From Bradyrhizobium diversitatis (GTDB taxonomy: Bacteria > Pseudomonadota > Alphaproteobacteria > Rhizobiales > Xanthobacteraceae), in the NCBI RefSeq assembly GCF_016031635.1, contig NZ_JACEGD010000005.1, positions 1 through 64,000 of the forward strand: a stretch of DNA of 64,000 nucleotides, written 5' to 3'. Positions 53,484 to 64,000 of the stretch are shown in pieces; position 1 is the first letter of the stretch; each line of letters starts with the position of its first letter. A program made the position numbers and the translations under genes. The notes under the pieces were generated by a model. It did not search any database and was not told where the DNA came from. It saw only the letters and a list, made by a program, of their open reading frames with translations.

Positions 53484-53618
53484 CGAGTTTGTGGCGACTT
53501 GCCGGCTCTCACGAGGCCTTCATTTCTTCAAATTGCGCCGCAATTGATGTATCCAGATAAGCCAATGGTCACGCTGTGACGGCACAACGCGCCCAGCCTT
53601 TCATTTGGAGATATTCCG

Positions 53619-54599
53619 ATGTCGCTCGATTCGGACATCATCGTCGATCGCCGCAGGATCCGCCGCAAGCTGACGTTCTGGCGCGTGATGGCCGCGCTGA
53701 TCGCGATCGCGGCGATCGCGAGCTTCGCGCTGATCGCGACACCCGGGGCGCGCGGCACCTTCGCATCCGTCGGCTCGATCGCGCGCGTTCATATCGATGG
53801 GTTGATCCGCAGCGATTCCGAGCGCACCGAGGCGCTGGAACGGCTGGAGAATTCGGCCGCCGCCGCCGTCATCGTTCACATCAACTCGCCGGGCGGCACC
53901 ACGGCCGGCTCCGAGCAGCTCTACGACTCGCTTACCCGCCTGAAGGCGAAGAAGCCGCTGGTCGTCGTCGTCGAGGGTCTCGCCGCATCGGGCGGCTACA
54001 TCACGGCGATCGCGAGCGACCACATCGTCGCCCAGCAGAGCTCGCTGGTCGGCTCGATCGGCGTGCTGTTTCAGTACCCCAACGTCTCCGAGCTGCTGAA
54101 GACCATCGGCGTCAAGGTCGAGGAGGTGAAGTCCTCGCCGCTGAAGGCGGCACCCAACGGTTTTGAGCCGACCAGTCCCGAGGCGCGGGCCGCGCTCGAT
54201 GCGCTGGTCAAGGATTCCTACGCCTGGTTCAAGGGGATGGTGAAGGAACGGCGTGGCATGGATGACACGCAGCTCGAAAAAGTCGCCGATGGCCGCGTCT
54301 TCACCGGGCGCCAGGCGATCGATCTCAAGCTGATCGACCAGATCGGCGACGAGAAGACGGCGGTGACCTGGCTGGTCGAGCACAAGGGCGTCAAGAAGGG
54401 GCTTCCGGTACGCGATTACAAGCTTCAGCCGCGCTTTGGCGATCTGACTTTCCTCAAGACGGCGGCCGCCGTGGCGCTGGAAGCGCTCGGTTTGAGCTCG
54501 ATTGCGCATCAGATCGGCCAAACCGGCGTCGCGCAGGCGGTCGACCGGCTCGGAATGGATGGCATGCTGGCCTTGTGGCAACCGGCCGCATCAAACTGA
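53619..54599 (+). CDS. sppA: signal peptide peptidase SppA (short form)
   Basis: A 326-residue membrane-tethered serine peptidase degrading signal peptides. One N-terminal helix (RVMAALIAIAAIASFALIA), then the S49 fold: VHINSPGGTTAGSEQ and the nucleophile Ser in GLAASGGYI, with the Lys partner in the region of VKVEEVKSSPLK. Half the length of E. coli SppA, the usual form outside enterics. Precedes ihfB. Confidence 0.9.
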   Translation: MSLDSDIIVDRRRIRRKLTFWRVMAALIAIAAIASFALIATPGARGTFASVGSIARVHIDGLIRSDSERTEALERLENSAAAAVIVHINSPGGTTAGSEQLYDSLTRLKAKKPLVVVVEGLAASGGYITAIASDHIVAQQSSLVGSIGVLFQYPNVSELLKTIGVKVEEVKSSPLKAAPNGFEPTSPEARAALDALVKDSYAWFKGMVKERRGMDDTQLEKVADGRVFTGRQAIDLKLIDQIGDEKTAVTWLVEHKGVKKGLPVRDYKLQPRFGDLTFLKTAAAVALEALGLSSIAHQIGQTGVAQAVDRLGMDGMLALWQPAASN

Positions 54600-54770
54600 C
54601 TGGAACAGGCGAGTTCCGCGAGGTTTTCTCGCCCTGCGAGTGCCGGCGCAGCACGCTTTTTCGGCATTTGTCACGTATTTTCGCGATGCCCAGCCTTGAT
54701 TTAGCGTCTTGACAGATCACGGTATTTTCACGGAAATGGTCATCCGCACGCTCCCGGGTCCTATCTCTCG

Positions 54771-55076
54771 ATGATCAAATCCGAACTTGTTCAGCGTATC
54801 GCCGAGCACAACCCGCATCTGTACCAGCGGGATGTCGAGAACATTGTGAATGCGATTCTCGAAGAGATCGTAGCGGCGCTTGCGCGCGGTGATCGCGTCG
54901 AGCTGCGCGGCTTCGGTGCCTTCTCGGTCAAGCACCGCCCTGCACGCGCAGGGCGCAATCCGCGCACCGGCGCCCATGTGCCCGTCGACCAGAAGAGCGT
55001 TCCGTTCTTCAAGACCGGCAAGGAAATGCGCGAGCGGCTGAACCGCGACCATCCGGATCCCGGCGCGGCAGACTAA
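54771..55076 (+). CDS. ihfB: integration host factor beta subunit
   Basis: A 101-residue DNA-bending protein. [19 protein letters not shown] starts the HU/IHF fold; [11 protein letters not shown] holds the beta-arm Pro that intercalates into [17 protein letters not shown] precedes it. It is the IHF-beta type by the NPRTGAxVP version. Its stop codon is inside the following terminator stem. Confidence 0.93.
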   Translation: MIKSELVQRIAEHNPHLYQRDVENIVNAILEEIVAALARGDRVELRGFGAFSVKHRPARAGRNPRTGAHVPVDQKSVPFFKTGKEMRERLNRDHPDPGAAD

Positions 55077-55105
55077 AGCGCGATGTGATCGCGCTTTAGG
55101 GTTTT
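55073..55105 (+). terminator. ihfB terminator (stop codon in the stem)
   Basis: CTAAAGCGCGAT-GTG-ATCGCGCTTTAG is a perfect 12-bp stem followed by GGTTTTT. Stop TAA (55074-55076) is inside the upstream arm. Confidence 0.9.
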
Positions 55106-55157
55106 TCGCGGTCGCACAGCATGCGGCCGCAGCTTGATTCAAGGCGAGCGAAGCCAG

Positions 55158-55550
55158 ATGCGAAAGTTCCTGACCGCGCTGATCGTGCTTCCGCTGGGCG
55201 TGATCCTGGTCGCGTTCGCTGTCGCCAACCGGCATTTCGTCACGGTCTCCTTCGATCCCTTCATTTCCGACGACCCGTCGCTGTCGCTGACGTTGCCGCT
55301 GTTCCTGCTCCTGATCCTGGTGGCTGCGCTGGGCGTCGTGGTCGGCGGCTCAGCCGTCTGGTTCGGCCAGCGGCGCTGGCGGCGCGCGGCGCGCCGGAAT
55401 GACGCGGAGGCCCGGACCGCCAGGGCCGAACTGGCCGATCTTCGGGCCCAGGCGGCTGCGGCCAGGCCCGAGCCCCAGCGCCTTCCCTCTCCCTCCGGGG
55501 TGGGCCTCTACGGGCCCATCGGGCGAGACAAGCAGCGCGCGACGTTGTAG
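55158..55550 (+). CDS. LapA domain (DUF1049) membrane protein
   Basis: A 130-residue protein with two membrane helices (VLPLGVILVAFAVAN and LPLFLLLILVAALGVVVGG) flanking FVTVSFDPF, then a cytoplasmic helical tail ending in a basic Ala/Arg-rich stretch. The LapA/YciS family is tied to lipopolysaccharide assembly control in E. coli. ATG 55158 is chosen over 55134 because the first helix follows it directly. Between ihfB and trpF. Confidence 0.85.
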   Translation: MRKFLTALIVLPLGVILVAFAVANRHFVTVSFDPFISDDPSLSLTLPLFLLLILVAALGVVVGGSAVWFGQRRWRRAARRNDAEARTARAELADLRAQAAAARPEPQRLPSPSGVGLYGPIGRDKQRATL

Positions 55551-55616
55551 AAGCGGCCCCGACCGAAAGCCCCGTTTTCCGGCCGCGGACCCGCGGCCTC
55601 TATCTGCTTTGAGATC

Positions 55617-56284
55617 ATGTCCCTGCTCGTCAAAATCTGCGGCCTGTCCACGCGGGAGACGCTTCAAACGGCGCTCGACGCCGGTGCCGACATGGTGGGA
55701 TTCGTGTTCTTTCCGCCGTCGCCGCGACATCTCTCCCTGGAGGCCGGGCGCGAGCTGGGCCGCCAGGCGAAGCAGCGCGCGCTCAAGGTCGCGCTCACGG
55801 TCGATGCCGACGACGCCACGCTCGACAACATCATGGATGCGCTGTCGCCGGACATCTTCCAGCTCCATGGCAAGGAGAGCGTGGCGCGGCTGCGCGACAT
55901 CAAGCAGCGCTTCGGCCGCCCCGTGATGAAGGCGGTGCCGGTCGCAACATCGGCCGATCTCGCCGCGCTGCCGGGCTACGCCGCAGTCGCCGACAGCATT
56001 TTGTTCGACGCGCGCGCGCCGAAGGATGCGACGCGGCCCGGCGGCCTGGGGGAGCCCTTCGACTGGCACCTGCTGGAAAATCTCGATCTGAAACTGCCCT
56101 ACATGGTCTCGGGCGGGCTTCATGCCGACAACGTCGCTGAAGCCCTCCGCGTCACCCGCGCCGGCGGCGTCGACGTGTCCTCCGGTGTCGAGAGCGCCCC
56201 CGGCGTCAAGGATCCCGAGATGATCAAGGCCTTCATTCGCGCCGCGCGCGCCAGCCAAGATACAAGCCAAGAGTTGAGTGTTCG

Positions 56285-56288
<4 letters not shown>
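55617..56288 (+). CDS. trpF: phosphoribosylanthranilate isomerase
   Basis: A 223-residue TIM barrel for the third tryptophan-biosynthetic step (PRA to CdRP). Family blocks: [17 protein letters not shown] with the catalytic Cys, [28 protein letters not shown], the Asp in [11 protein letters not shown], and [14 protein letters not shown] for phosphate. Overlaps trpB by 4 bases (ATGA). Confidence 0.95.
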
Positions 56289-57498
<1,210 letters not shown>

Positions 57499-57502
<4 letters not shown>

Positions 57503-58335
57503 CCACGCGTATCGACACCCGTTTTGCCGAGCTTGCGAAGCAGGGCCGCTCGGCCTTCGTGACCTTCCTGATGGCCGGCGATCCTGATCCCGCGACCTCG
57601 CTCGAGATCATCAAGGCGTTGCCGAAATCCGGCGCCGACGTGATCGAGATCGGCATGCCGTTCACCGATCCGATGGCCGACGGCCCGTCGATCCAGGCAG
57701 CGGGCTTGCGCGCGCTCAAGGCCGGCATGACACTGAAGAAGACGCTCGAGCTGGTGCGCGGCTTTCGCAAGGACGACAACGCGACGCCGATCGTGCTGAT
57801 GGGCTATTACAACCCGATCTACATCTATGGTGTCGACAAGTTCCTGGTTGATGCGAAGAGCGCGGGCGTCGATGGTCTCATCATCGTCGACCTGCCGCCG
57901 GAGGAAGACGACGAGCTCTGCCTGCCCGCGATGAAGGCCGGCCTCAATTTCATCCGCCTGGCGACCCCGACGACCGACGACAAGCGCCTGCCGGCGGTGC
58001 TCGCCAACACCTCGGGCTTCGTCTATTACGTCTCGATCACCGGCATCACCGGTGCGGCGGCGGCTGACTCCGCGGCCGTGAGCGAGGCGGTTGCCCGCAT
58101 CAAGCGGCACACCAAGCTGCCGGTCTGCGTCGGCTTCGGCATCCGTACGCCGGAGACGGCGCACGCCATTGCCTCGCATGCCAATGGCGCGGTCGTCGGT
58201 ACCGCACTGGTCGATGCGCTCAGGAACAGCCTCGATGCGGAGGGGCGGGCGACCGGCAAAACCGTTAACGCCGTCGCGGAATTGACGGCCGCCCTGGCCC
58301 AGGGCGTCAAGGGCGCACAACAGGCAGCGGAATAG
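57499..58335 (+). CDS. trpA: tryptophan synthase alpha subunit
   Basis: A 278-residue TIM barrel splitting indole-3-glycerol phosphate. [19 protein letters not shown] holds the catalytic Glu, and DLPPEE and [10 protein letters not shown] hold the catalytic Asp and the phosphate loop. GTG 57499 overlaps the trpB stop (GTGA), within the trpFBA-accD-folC operon. Confidence 0.95.
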
Positions 58336-58444
58336 GCCATTCCGCTGCAAAGGCGGACGACACGGCGGCTTGCCGGGCAGAGGCCGGGCCGCCATATATC
58401 CCTTCAGGCGATCCGCGAGTCGGGTTCGCACATCGGAGCAAACC

Positions 58445-59386
58445 ATGAACTGGCTTACCAACGTGGTCCGGCCGAAGATCCGCAACATGCTGCGGCGGGA
58501 GACGCCGGAGAACCTGTGGATCAAATGTCCAGATTCCGGGCAGCTCGTGTTCTACAAGGACGTCGAGGCCAACCAGTTCGTCATTCCCGGCTCGAACTAC
58601 CACATGCGCATGGGCGCAGTGGCGCGTCTGAAGTCGATCTTCGACAACGAGACCTGGTTCGACGTCGCGCTGCCCGAGGTCACGCCCGACCCGCTCAAGT
58701 TCCGCGACGAGAAGAAATATGTCGACCGCATCAAGGATGCGCGGGCGCGGACCAATCTGAACGACGCGATCAAGGTCGGCTACGGCAAGCTCGAAGGCTC
58801 CGCTGTCGTCGTCGCCGTGCAGGATTTCGACTTCATGGGCGGCTCGCTCGGCATGGCTGCAGGCGAGGCCATTGTGCGCGGGATGGAGCTCGCGGTCGAG
58901 AAGACATCGCCGTTCATCGTGTTCGCCGCCTCGGGCGGCGCGCGCATGCAGGAGGGCATCCTGTCGCTGATGCAGATGCCGCGCACCACGGTCGCGGTGC
59001 AGATGCTGCGCGAGGCAAAACTGCCCTACATCGTCGTGCTGACCAATCCGACCACCGGTGGCGTCACCGCGTCCTATGCGATGCTGGGCGACGTGCAGAT
59101 CGCCGAGCCCGGTGCGCTGATCGGCTTCGCCGGCGCGCGCGTGATCGAGCAGACCATTCGTGAGAAGCTGCCGGAAGGTTTCCAGCGCGCCGAGTACCTC
59201 AAGGAGCACGGCATGGTCGACATGGTCGTGCATCGCCACGAGCTGCGCCCGACGCTGGCGCGGCTCTGCCGCCTGCTGACCAAGGCGCCGGCGCTGGAAG
59301 GCGCATCGAAATCAGTGCAGCCGGTCGCGAGCCCGGCGCAGATCGTATCGGCGGCCGAGACGGCGCCGGCTGCGCCCCACGCGTGA
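58445..59386 (+). CDS. accD: acetyl-CoA carboxylase carboxyltransferase beta subunit (no zinc finger)
   Basis: A 313-residue AccD. The carboxyltransferase core is intact ([51 protein letters not shown]). The N-terminal zinc finger is not: only one Cys (KCPDSGQ) of the four expected remains, followed by [12 protein letters not shown]. This loss is shared with other rhizobia as I recall. A Pro/Ala-rich tail ends the protein. Followed by folC with a GTGA overlap. Part of the trp-accD-folC operon. Confidence 0.94.
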   Translation: MNWLTNVVRPKIRNMLRRETPENLWIKCPDSGQLVFYKDVEANQFVIPGSNYHMRMGAVARLKSIFDNETWFDVALPEVTPDPLKFRDEKKYVDRIKDARARTNLNDAIKVGYGKLEGSAVVVAVQDFDFMGGSLGMAAGEAIVRGMELAVEKTSPFIVFAASGGARMQEGILSLMQMPRTTVAVQMLREAKLPYIVVLTNPTTGGVTASYAMLGDVQIAEPGALIGFAGARVIEQTIREKLPEGFQRAEYLKEHGMVDMVVHRHELRPTLARLCRLLTKAPALEGASKSVQPVASPAQIVSAAETAPAAPHA

Positions 59387-60726
59387 ACGCCTCCTCTGAC
59401 AGTGCAAAGACACCGCTCGGCGAATTGATCGGGCGGCTGTCGGCCCTGCATCAGAAGCGCATCGATCTCGGGCTCGAGCGGATGCACCGCCTGCTCGAAC
59501 GGCTCGGCCACCCCGAACGCAAGCTTGCGCCGGTGATCCACATCGCCGGCACCAACGGTAAGGGCTCGACGCTGGCTTATCTGCGCGCGACGCTGGAAGC
59601 TGCGGGCTTGCGGGTCCACGCCTATACCTCGCCCTATCTCGTCCGCATCAACGAATGCTTCCGGCTCGGCCGTGTGGGCGGCGGCGTGCTCGTCGGCGAC
59701 GACGAGCTGCGCGCCGCGCTGGAAGAGGTCGAGCGCGTCAATGCCGGCGAGGCCGCGACATTGTTCGAGCTGAAGACGGCTGCCGCGTTTCACCTGTTCG
59801 CGCAGAACGCGGCCGATGTGGTGCTGCTCGAAGTCGGCCTCGGCGGCCGGCTCGATTCGACCAACGTGGTCGATGCGCCGGCGGCCTGCGTGATCACGCC
59901 CGTCAGCATGGACCACATGGATTTCCTCGGCGATACGCTGACGTCGATTGCCGGTGAGAAGGCCGCGATCATCAAGCACGGCGTGCCCGTGATTTGCGCC
60001 GAGCAAATGCCGGAGGCGATGGCCGTGATCGAAGCGCAGGCCAAACGCATGCGTGCGCCGCTGTTTGCCGCAAGCGAAAACTGGCACGTCAATGTCGAGC
60101 GCGGGCGTCTGGTCTATTCCGACGATCGCGGCTTGATGGATCTTCCGGCGCCGCGTCTGTTCGGCCGCCACCAATTCGCCAATGCCGGGCTTGCGATCGC
60201 GACGCTGCGTGCGCTTCCAGCCATCAAGGTCAATCACGCCGCGTTCGAAGCCGGCATTGTCGGTGCCGAATGGCCGGCGCGGATGCAGCGCCTCACCTCG
60301 GGCGAACTGCTGTCCTGGGGTCCGCAGGGCTCCGAGATCTGGCTCGACGGCGGCCACAATGCGGAGGGCGGGCGTGTCGCTGCTGCGGCGCTCGGCGATC
60401 TCGAGGAGCGGGTGTCGCGGCCGCTGGTGGTGATCGCGGGCATGATGGCCAACAAGGACGCGCAGGGATTTCTCGCCAATTTCGCCGGCCTCACCCGCCA
60501 TATCATCGCGGTGCCGATTCCCGACACCGAGAACGCAATGCCGATCGATCGCCTCGCGGATGCCGCGCGCAGCCTCGGCATGCGCGTCGAAACCGTTTCC
60601 GGCGTCGAAGCCGCGCTGCGCGCCTTGGCCAAGCTCGCCTACGACGTGCCGCCACGCATCCTGATATCAGGCTCGCTGTATCTCGCCGGCCACGTGCTGG
60701 CGATCAACGGCACGCCTCCTGCATAG
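59383..60726 (+). CDS. folC: bifunctional folylpolyglutamate/dihydrofolate synthase
   Basis: A 447-residue ligase adding glutamate to folates. P-loop [11 protein letters not shown], then [17 protein letters not shown] and [35 protein letters not shown], and the C-terminal DGGHNAEG loop. GTG 59383 overlaps the accD stop (GTGA). Gene order accD-folC is typical of alphaproteobacteria. A palindromic repeat follows. Confidence 0.94.
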   Translation: MNASSDSAKTPLGELIGRLSALHQKRIDLGLERMHRLLERLGHPERKLAPVIHIAGTNGKGSTLAYLRATLEAAGLRVHAYTSPYLVRINECFRLGRVGGGVLVGDDELRAALEEVERVNAGEAATLFELKTAAAFHLFAQNAADVVLLEVGLGGRLDSTNVVDAPAACVITPVSMDHMDFLGDTLTSIAGEKAAIIKHGVPVICAEQMPEAMAVIEAQAKRMRAPLFAASENWHVNVERGRLVYSDDRGLMDLPAPRLFGRHQFANAGLAIATLRALPAIKVNHAAFEAGIVGAEWPARMQRLTSGELLSWGPQGSEIWLDGGHNAEGGRVAAAALGDLEERVSRPLVVIAGMMANKDAQGFLANFAGLTRHIIAVPIPDTENAMPIDRLADAARSLGMRVETVSGVEAALRALAKLAYDVPPRILISGSLYLAGHVLAINGTPPA

Positions 60727-60736
60727 ACGGTCTTGT

Positions 60737-60850
60737 GTCCCGGACAAGGCGCATCGCGCCAGCGATGAGCCGCAGAGCCGGGACCCAGAATGCCGCAACA
60801 TGGGCCCCGGCTCTGCAGCGCACCGCTGAAGAGGCGCTGCGCTGCGTCTG
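60737..60850. repeat. GC-rich palindromic repeat after folC
   Basis: Contains GAGCCGGGACCC and GGGCCCCGGCTC near-inverse elements plus GCGCTGCGCTGC, another of the Bradyrhizobium-like intergenic repeat families. Alignment is imperfect by eye. Confidence 0.5.
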
Positions 60851-60865
60851 GGGAACGAGAGAGAA

Positions 60866-61612
60866 ATGCCGATGCGTTTCGCCGCGATCGCCGACGTCCA
60901 CGGAAATTACCTCGCGCTGGAGGCCGTGCTCGCCGACATCCGCACGCACGGCATCGCCGACATCGTCAATCTCGGCGACATGCTGAGCGGCCCGCTCGAT
61001 GCGCGCAGCACGGTCGAGATCCTGATGCGGCTCGATGCCGTGCATGTGCTCGGCAATCACGACCGCTATCTGCTCGACCGTCCGCCGGAGAAGATGGGCT
61101 CGTGGGATCGGCCCGCCCACGCCCAACTCGATGCCGCGCAGCTCGACTGGCTGCGCGGGCATCCGATGACGCGTGTCTTCCGTGAGCAGGTGTTTCTTTG
61201 CCACGCAACGCCCGGCAATGATGAAGTCTATTGGCTCGACACCGTGCATCCCGATGGCACGGTCGCGCTGTCGCCGCTCGATCGCATCGAGCAATTTGCG
61301 CTTGGGATCACGCAGCCGCTGATCCTGTGCGCCCACACCCATCTCGCCCGTGCCGTGCGCTTGCGCGACGGCCGGCTGATCGTCAATCCCGGCAGCGTCG
61401 GCAGCCCTGGTTATCGCGACAAGCATCCGTTCCCGCATGTCGTCGAGGCCGGCACGCCCCACGCGCGATATGCGATCTTCGAGCTCCTCGATGGTGCTTG
61501 GCGGGTGACGTTTCGAAACGTGGCCTATGATCACGAGGCCATGGCCGCGCTGGCGCGCCGCAACAACCAGCCGGAGCTGGCGAACGCGCTCGCGACGGGA
61601 TGGATCAAGTAG
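60866..61612 (+). CDS. metallophosphoesterase family protein
   Basis: A 248-residue calcineurin-like phosphoesterase. The metal motifs are in order: DVHGNYLALE, GDMLSG, GNHD (VLGNHDRY), CHATP and CAHTHLARAV, the last with NPGSVG. YfcE/Icc-like; substrate unknown. Inserted between folC and the ligase gene. Confidence 0.87.
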   Translation: MPMRFAAIADVHGNYLALEAVLADIRTHGIADIVNLGDMLSGPLDARSTVEILMRLDAVHVLGNHDRYLLDRPPEKMGSWDRPAHAQLDAAQLDWLRGHPMTRVFREQVFLCHATPGNDEVYWLDTVHPDGTVALSPLDRIEQFALGITQPLILCAHTHLARAVRLRDGRLIVNPGSVGSPGYRDKHPFPHVVEAGTPHARYAIFELLDGAWRVTFRNVAYDHEAMAALARRNNQPELANALATGWIK

Positions 61613-61628
61613 GGTCGCGCGTCGCCCA

Positions 61629-62687
61629 TTACTTCAACAGCTTCATGGGATCCGCCACCTTCTGCTTCAGCTGCTCGAAGCGGCATTGCCGTGGCGCCTT
61701 GTCCGGGCGCCAGCGCAGGATCGAGGTGCCGTGGCGGAAGCGGTCGCCGCTGAAATGATCGTAGCAGACTTCGATGACAAGCTTCGGCTTCAGTGGACAC
61801 CATTTCGCCGAGCGTTCGGTCGACCAGCGGCTCGGCCCGCCCGGTGCGTTCCCGGTGAAGCCGGGCTCGCCGATCAGCGCCTCCAGCCGGTCGGTCAGGT
61901 CGGGCTTCTCCTCCGCCTTGATGGCCGAGGTGAAGCCGACATGGTGCAGCAGGCCGTCATCGTCGTACAGTCCGAGCAGCAGCGAGCCGACCACCTTGCG
62001 GCCGGCGATCTTGTTGGTGGCGTAGCGGAAGCCGCCGACCACGCAATCGGCGCTGCGGAATTTCTTGATCTTCTGCATGCCGTCGCGATTGCCCGCCTGA
62101 TAGGGCAGGTCGACGCGCTTGGCGATGACGCCATCCGAGCCGCCACCGGATTGCGCGAGCCATTTCCCGGCCGTGGCGTAACTCGTCGTCGCAGGCGAAA
62201 GCCGGAAGATGCTGCCCTTGAGATGGGACTTCGCAAAAGCTTCCAGTGCCGGCCGTCGCTCGCGAAGCGGCGCCTTGGCAAGCTGCTTGTCCCCGGCCGT
62301 CGCGAGCAGATCGAAAACGAGGTAGAGCGCGGGCGTCTCCTGGGCGAGCCTCTTCACCCGGCTTGCGGCAGGATGAATTCGCTGCAGCAGCGCGTCGAAC
62401 GAAAAGCCCTTGCCTTGCGGCACCACGATCTCACCGTCGAGCGTGAAGCGGTCCGCCTTCAGCTTCAGCGCGGCGGTGACGATCTCGGGGAAATAGCGCG
62501 CAAGATCCTCGCCGGATTTCGAGCGCAGATCGACGTTGCCGCCGCTGCGCGACAGCAGGCAGCGGAAGCCGTCCCACTTGGGTTCATATTGCCATTCCTT
62601 GCCACGCGGGATCTCGTCGACCGAACGCGCCTCCATCGCGACGAGAGAGCTCGATCTTCGGGCGCGCTTCGCAGGCGGGGCTGGCAA
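61629..62687 (-). CDS. ATP-dependent DNA ligase (LigC type)
   Basis: A 352-residue ligase. Motif I YEPKWDGFRCL has the AMP-bound Lys; motif III FTLDGEIVV, motif IV DGVIAKR and motif V as FKK-like KIKKFRSAD follow, with a C-terminal OB-fold. No polymerase or nuclease domain, so it is not LigD; the short form is LigC-like. No Ku gene is in the window. Possible role in base excision or NHEJ repair. Converges with the phosphoesterase gene. Confidence 0.85.
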   Translation of the reverse strand: MPAPPAKRARRSSSLVAMEARSVDEIPRGKEWQYEPKWDGFRCLLSRSGGNVDLRSKSGEDLARYFPEIVTAALKLKADRFTLDGEIVVPQGKGFSFDALLQRIHPAASRVKRLAQETPALYLVFDLLATAGDKQLAKAPLRERRPALEAFAKSHLKGSIFRLSPATTSYATAGKWLAQSGGGSDGVIAKRVDLPYQAGNRDGMQKIKKFRSADCVVGGFRYATNKIAGRKVVGSLLLGLYDDDGLLHHVGFTSAIKAEEKPDLTDRLEALIGEPGFTGNAPGGPSRWSTERSAKWCPLKPKLVIEVCYDHFSGDRFRHGTSILRWRPDKAPRQCRFEQLKQKVADPMKLLK

Positions 62688-62730
62688 GGGCGGGACTCGT
62701 CATACGCTGAACACGTCCCACCAACGCAAA

Positions 62731-62750
62731 CGGCCGGCTTTCGCCGGCCG
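62731..62750 (-). terminator. terminator behind trxA
   Basis: CGGCCGGC-GAAA-GCCGGCCG (GNRA loop) on the leftward strand then TTTG. The T-run is short, but the stem is strong and the position, 27 bases after the trxA stop, is right. Confidence 0.6.
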
Positions 62751-62776
62751 CTTCCGAAAATAATCTTCGAGGCGGA

Positions 62777-63097
62777 TCAGACCGCGGAGGTGATCCACTG
62801 CTGCAGCTTCGCCTTGGGCGCCGCGCCGACCTGGCGGGAGGCCATCTCGCCGCCCTTGAAGATCATCAGGGTCGGGATCGACATCACGCCGTACTTGGAG
62901 GCGGTCTTCGGGCTCTCGTCGACGTTGAGCTTCACGATCTTGACCTTGTCGCCCATCGCGCCGGCGATTTCGTCGAGCGCGGGCGCGATCATGCGGCAAG
63001 GGCCGCACCATTCGGCCCAGAAATCGACGACCACGGGGCCGTTCGCCTTGAGCACTTCGGCTTCGAAATCGGCGTCGGAAACCTTGCTAACGGCCAT
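62777..63097 (-). CDS. trxA: thioredoxin
   Basis: A 106-residue thioredoxin with the active site [13 protein letters not shown] and the cis-Pro in [11 protein letters not shown]. Keeps cytoplasmic thiols reduced. Between addA (upstream) and the ligase gene; addA-trxA is a conserved alphaproteobacterial pair. Confidence 0.96.
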   Translation of the reverse strand: MAVSKVSDADFEAEVLKANGPVVVDFWAEWCGPCRMIAPALDEIAGAMGDKVKIVKLNVDESPKTASKYGVMSIPTLMIFKGGEMASRQVGAAPKAKLQQWITSAV

Positions 63098-63167
63098 TGG
63101 GAGTACCTCACTCGGTTGAAAGAGAATCGGCGCGACCTGGAATCGCGCCCGGGATCATGCGGTCAAC

Positions 63168-64000
63168 CTATGAACGGCTCCTTGCCGGGTCAAGGACGCT
63201 CACACCGAGATGAAGGGATGCCAGCGCCGCGTCCAGCGCGGGGGCCGAAATCTCCATATATTCAAGGGCCTCCGTCCAGAGCAGGACGGCCCTGACGGGC
63301 TTTCGGGGATAAAGCCGCGACAGCACCGCCCGGTACAGCGCAAGCTGGCGGACATAGGCCGCCGGCGCCTCTGCGGCGCTTCTGGGGGCCGCCTGGTTGG
63401 TCTTGAAATCGACGATCAGGACCTCCTCGGGGCGAACGACCAGCCGGTCGATCTGCCCCGACACCAGCGCCGGGGGGCGGCCTTGCCGCTCCAGCCGGCC
63501 GGCGATGGCGACCTCCGCCCGGCTGCCGGCGGCAAAGACGGGCGCGAAACGCGGCTCCGTGATCAAGCTGAGCACCTTGTCGACCAGCACGGTGCGGTCG
63601 GCCTCCGGCCAGTCCGAGGCATTGCGTGCCATGAAGCCCAGCGCCGCCTCGCGACGGCGCTCAATGGCGATGTCGGGCAGGGATTGCAGCAGACGGTGCA
63701 CCAGCGTGCCGCGCTGCAGCGCCAGAGCGCGGGACTGCACCGATTCGCCTGATCGCACGCTGCGGCCTTCCTCGGCAGGCTGGCCCGAGGGACGCACAGG
63801 ATCGTCGTCGACCATCTCGCGCGCCGGCGTCCGCAGCCAGTCCGGCAATGCGACGGTGCGGTCCACGGAAATCGCCGGCGTGCCCAGCGCCGCGACGTCC
63901 TCCGGCCGGGCGAACCGGGTCACCTTGCCGAGCGGCGCCTCGATCACCTGCTTGTCCAGGCCTGAGCCTTTGAGCCCGGTGTCGACGAGGTCGTACCAGC
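63168..64000 (-). CDS. addA: AddA double-strand break repair helicase-nuclease, C-terminal part
   Basis: The window ends inside the gene; only the last ~277 codons are seen, in the leftward frame. The RecB-family nuclease motif IVDFKTN with preceding GQIDRLVV (Asp) and the QLALYRAVL helix mark AddA, and the reading frame continues through the window edge (WYDLVDTGLKGSGLDKQV). AddAB processes double-strand breaks. The helicase domain and addB are beyond the window. trxA follows downstream. Confidence 0.9.
   Translation of the reverse strand, partial: WYDLVDTGLKGSGLDKQVIEAPLGKVTRFARPEDVAALGTPAISVDRTVALPDWLRTPAREMVDDDPVRPSGQPAEEGRSVRSGESVQSRALALQRGTLVHRLLQSLPDIAIERRREAALGFMARNASDWPEADRTVLVDKVLSLITEPRFAPVFAAGSRAEVAIAGRLERQGRPPALVSGQIDRLVVRPEEVLIVDFKTNQAAPRSAAEAPAAYVRQLALYRAVLSRLYPRKPVRAVLLWTEALEYMEISAPALDAALASLHLGVSVLDPARSRS

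Overview
Organism: the window reads as an alphaproteobacterial chromosome, most likely Bradyrhizobium or a close relative. The evidence is high-GC coding bias with many ATGA/GTGA overlaps, the gene order lptC-lptA-lptB-rpoN-hpf-ptsN, the order trpF-trpB-trpA-accD-folC with addA-trxA nearby, an AccD that has lost its zinc-finger cysteines, a DUF1150 gene behind hsp20, a ROSE-like RNA thermometer, and several families of palindromic intergenic repeats.

Layout: two parts. Positions 1 to about 24,000 are accessory DNA with visibly lower GC than the rest, many genes of unknown function and long intergenic stretches. It holds (a) a leftward three-gene overlap, PGN_0703-like nuclease, DUF2958 protein, zinc-ribbon microprotein (187-1925), then a hypothetical gene and a 1.1 kb gap with an array of hairpins; (b) a rightward cassette of a VapE-like AAA+/SF3-type ATPase, a DnaX (gamma/tau)-like clamp-loader ATPase and a HolB (delta prime)-like protein with a large extra N-terminus (3747-9627), met tail-to-tail by an unknown gene; (c) a rightward operon of a UvrD/HelD-like SF1 helicase, an unknown 299-aa protein, two BrxD-like ATPases and an Lhr/BrxHI-like SF2 helicase (11408-19353), then a 168-aa unknown; (d) a leftward operon of an unknown gene, a small DUF4258-like gene and a uracil-DNA-glycosylase-superfamily protein (20174-22230); (e) an Abi_C-type abortive-infection protein (22839-23684). 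No integrase, transposase, methyltransferase or attachment site is visible.

From about 24,000 to 64,000 the genes are ordinary core genes: an MFS exporter, ribonuclease D, the LptCAB lipopolysaccharide-export genes, rpoN, hpf and ptsN (with an exact sigma-54 promoter match in front of ptsN), an O-antigen-ligase/GH5 pair, a xanthine-dehydrogenase-type molybdoenzyme with its TetR regulator, an Hsp20/DUF1150 heat-shock operon, a complete UgpBAEC uptake system, a CaiB/BaiF CoA-transferase, the ohr/ohrR peroxide pair, tRNA-Ala(GGC), aroA-cmk-rpsA, sppA, ihfB, lapA, the trp-accD-folC operon, a phosphoesterase, an ATP-dependent DNA ligase, trxA and the 3' end of addA.

Most promising novelty: the 15.6 kb from 3747 to 19353 encodes seven P-loop NTPases (VapE-like, two clamp-loader-like, an SF1 helicase, two BrxD-like, an SF2 helicase) with four or more unknown proteins and no recognisable nuclease, methylase or protease. 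I do not recognise this combination as a described defence or replication system. The helicase/BrxD half resembles parts of type 2 BREX and Shango. The clamp-loader half looks like a dedicated replisome-loading or replisome-interfering module. The sequence alone does not show whether the halves work together.
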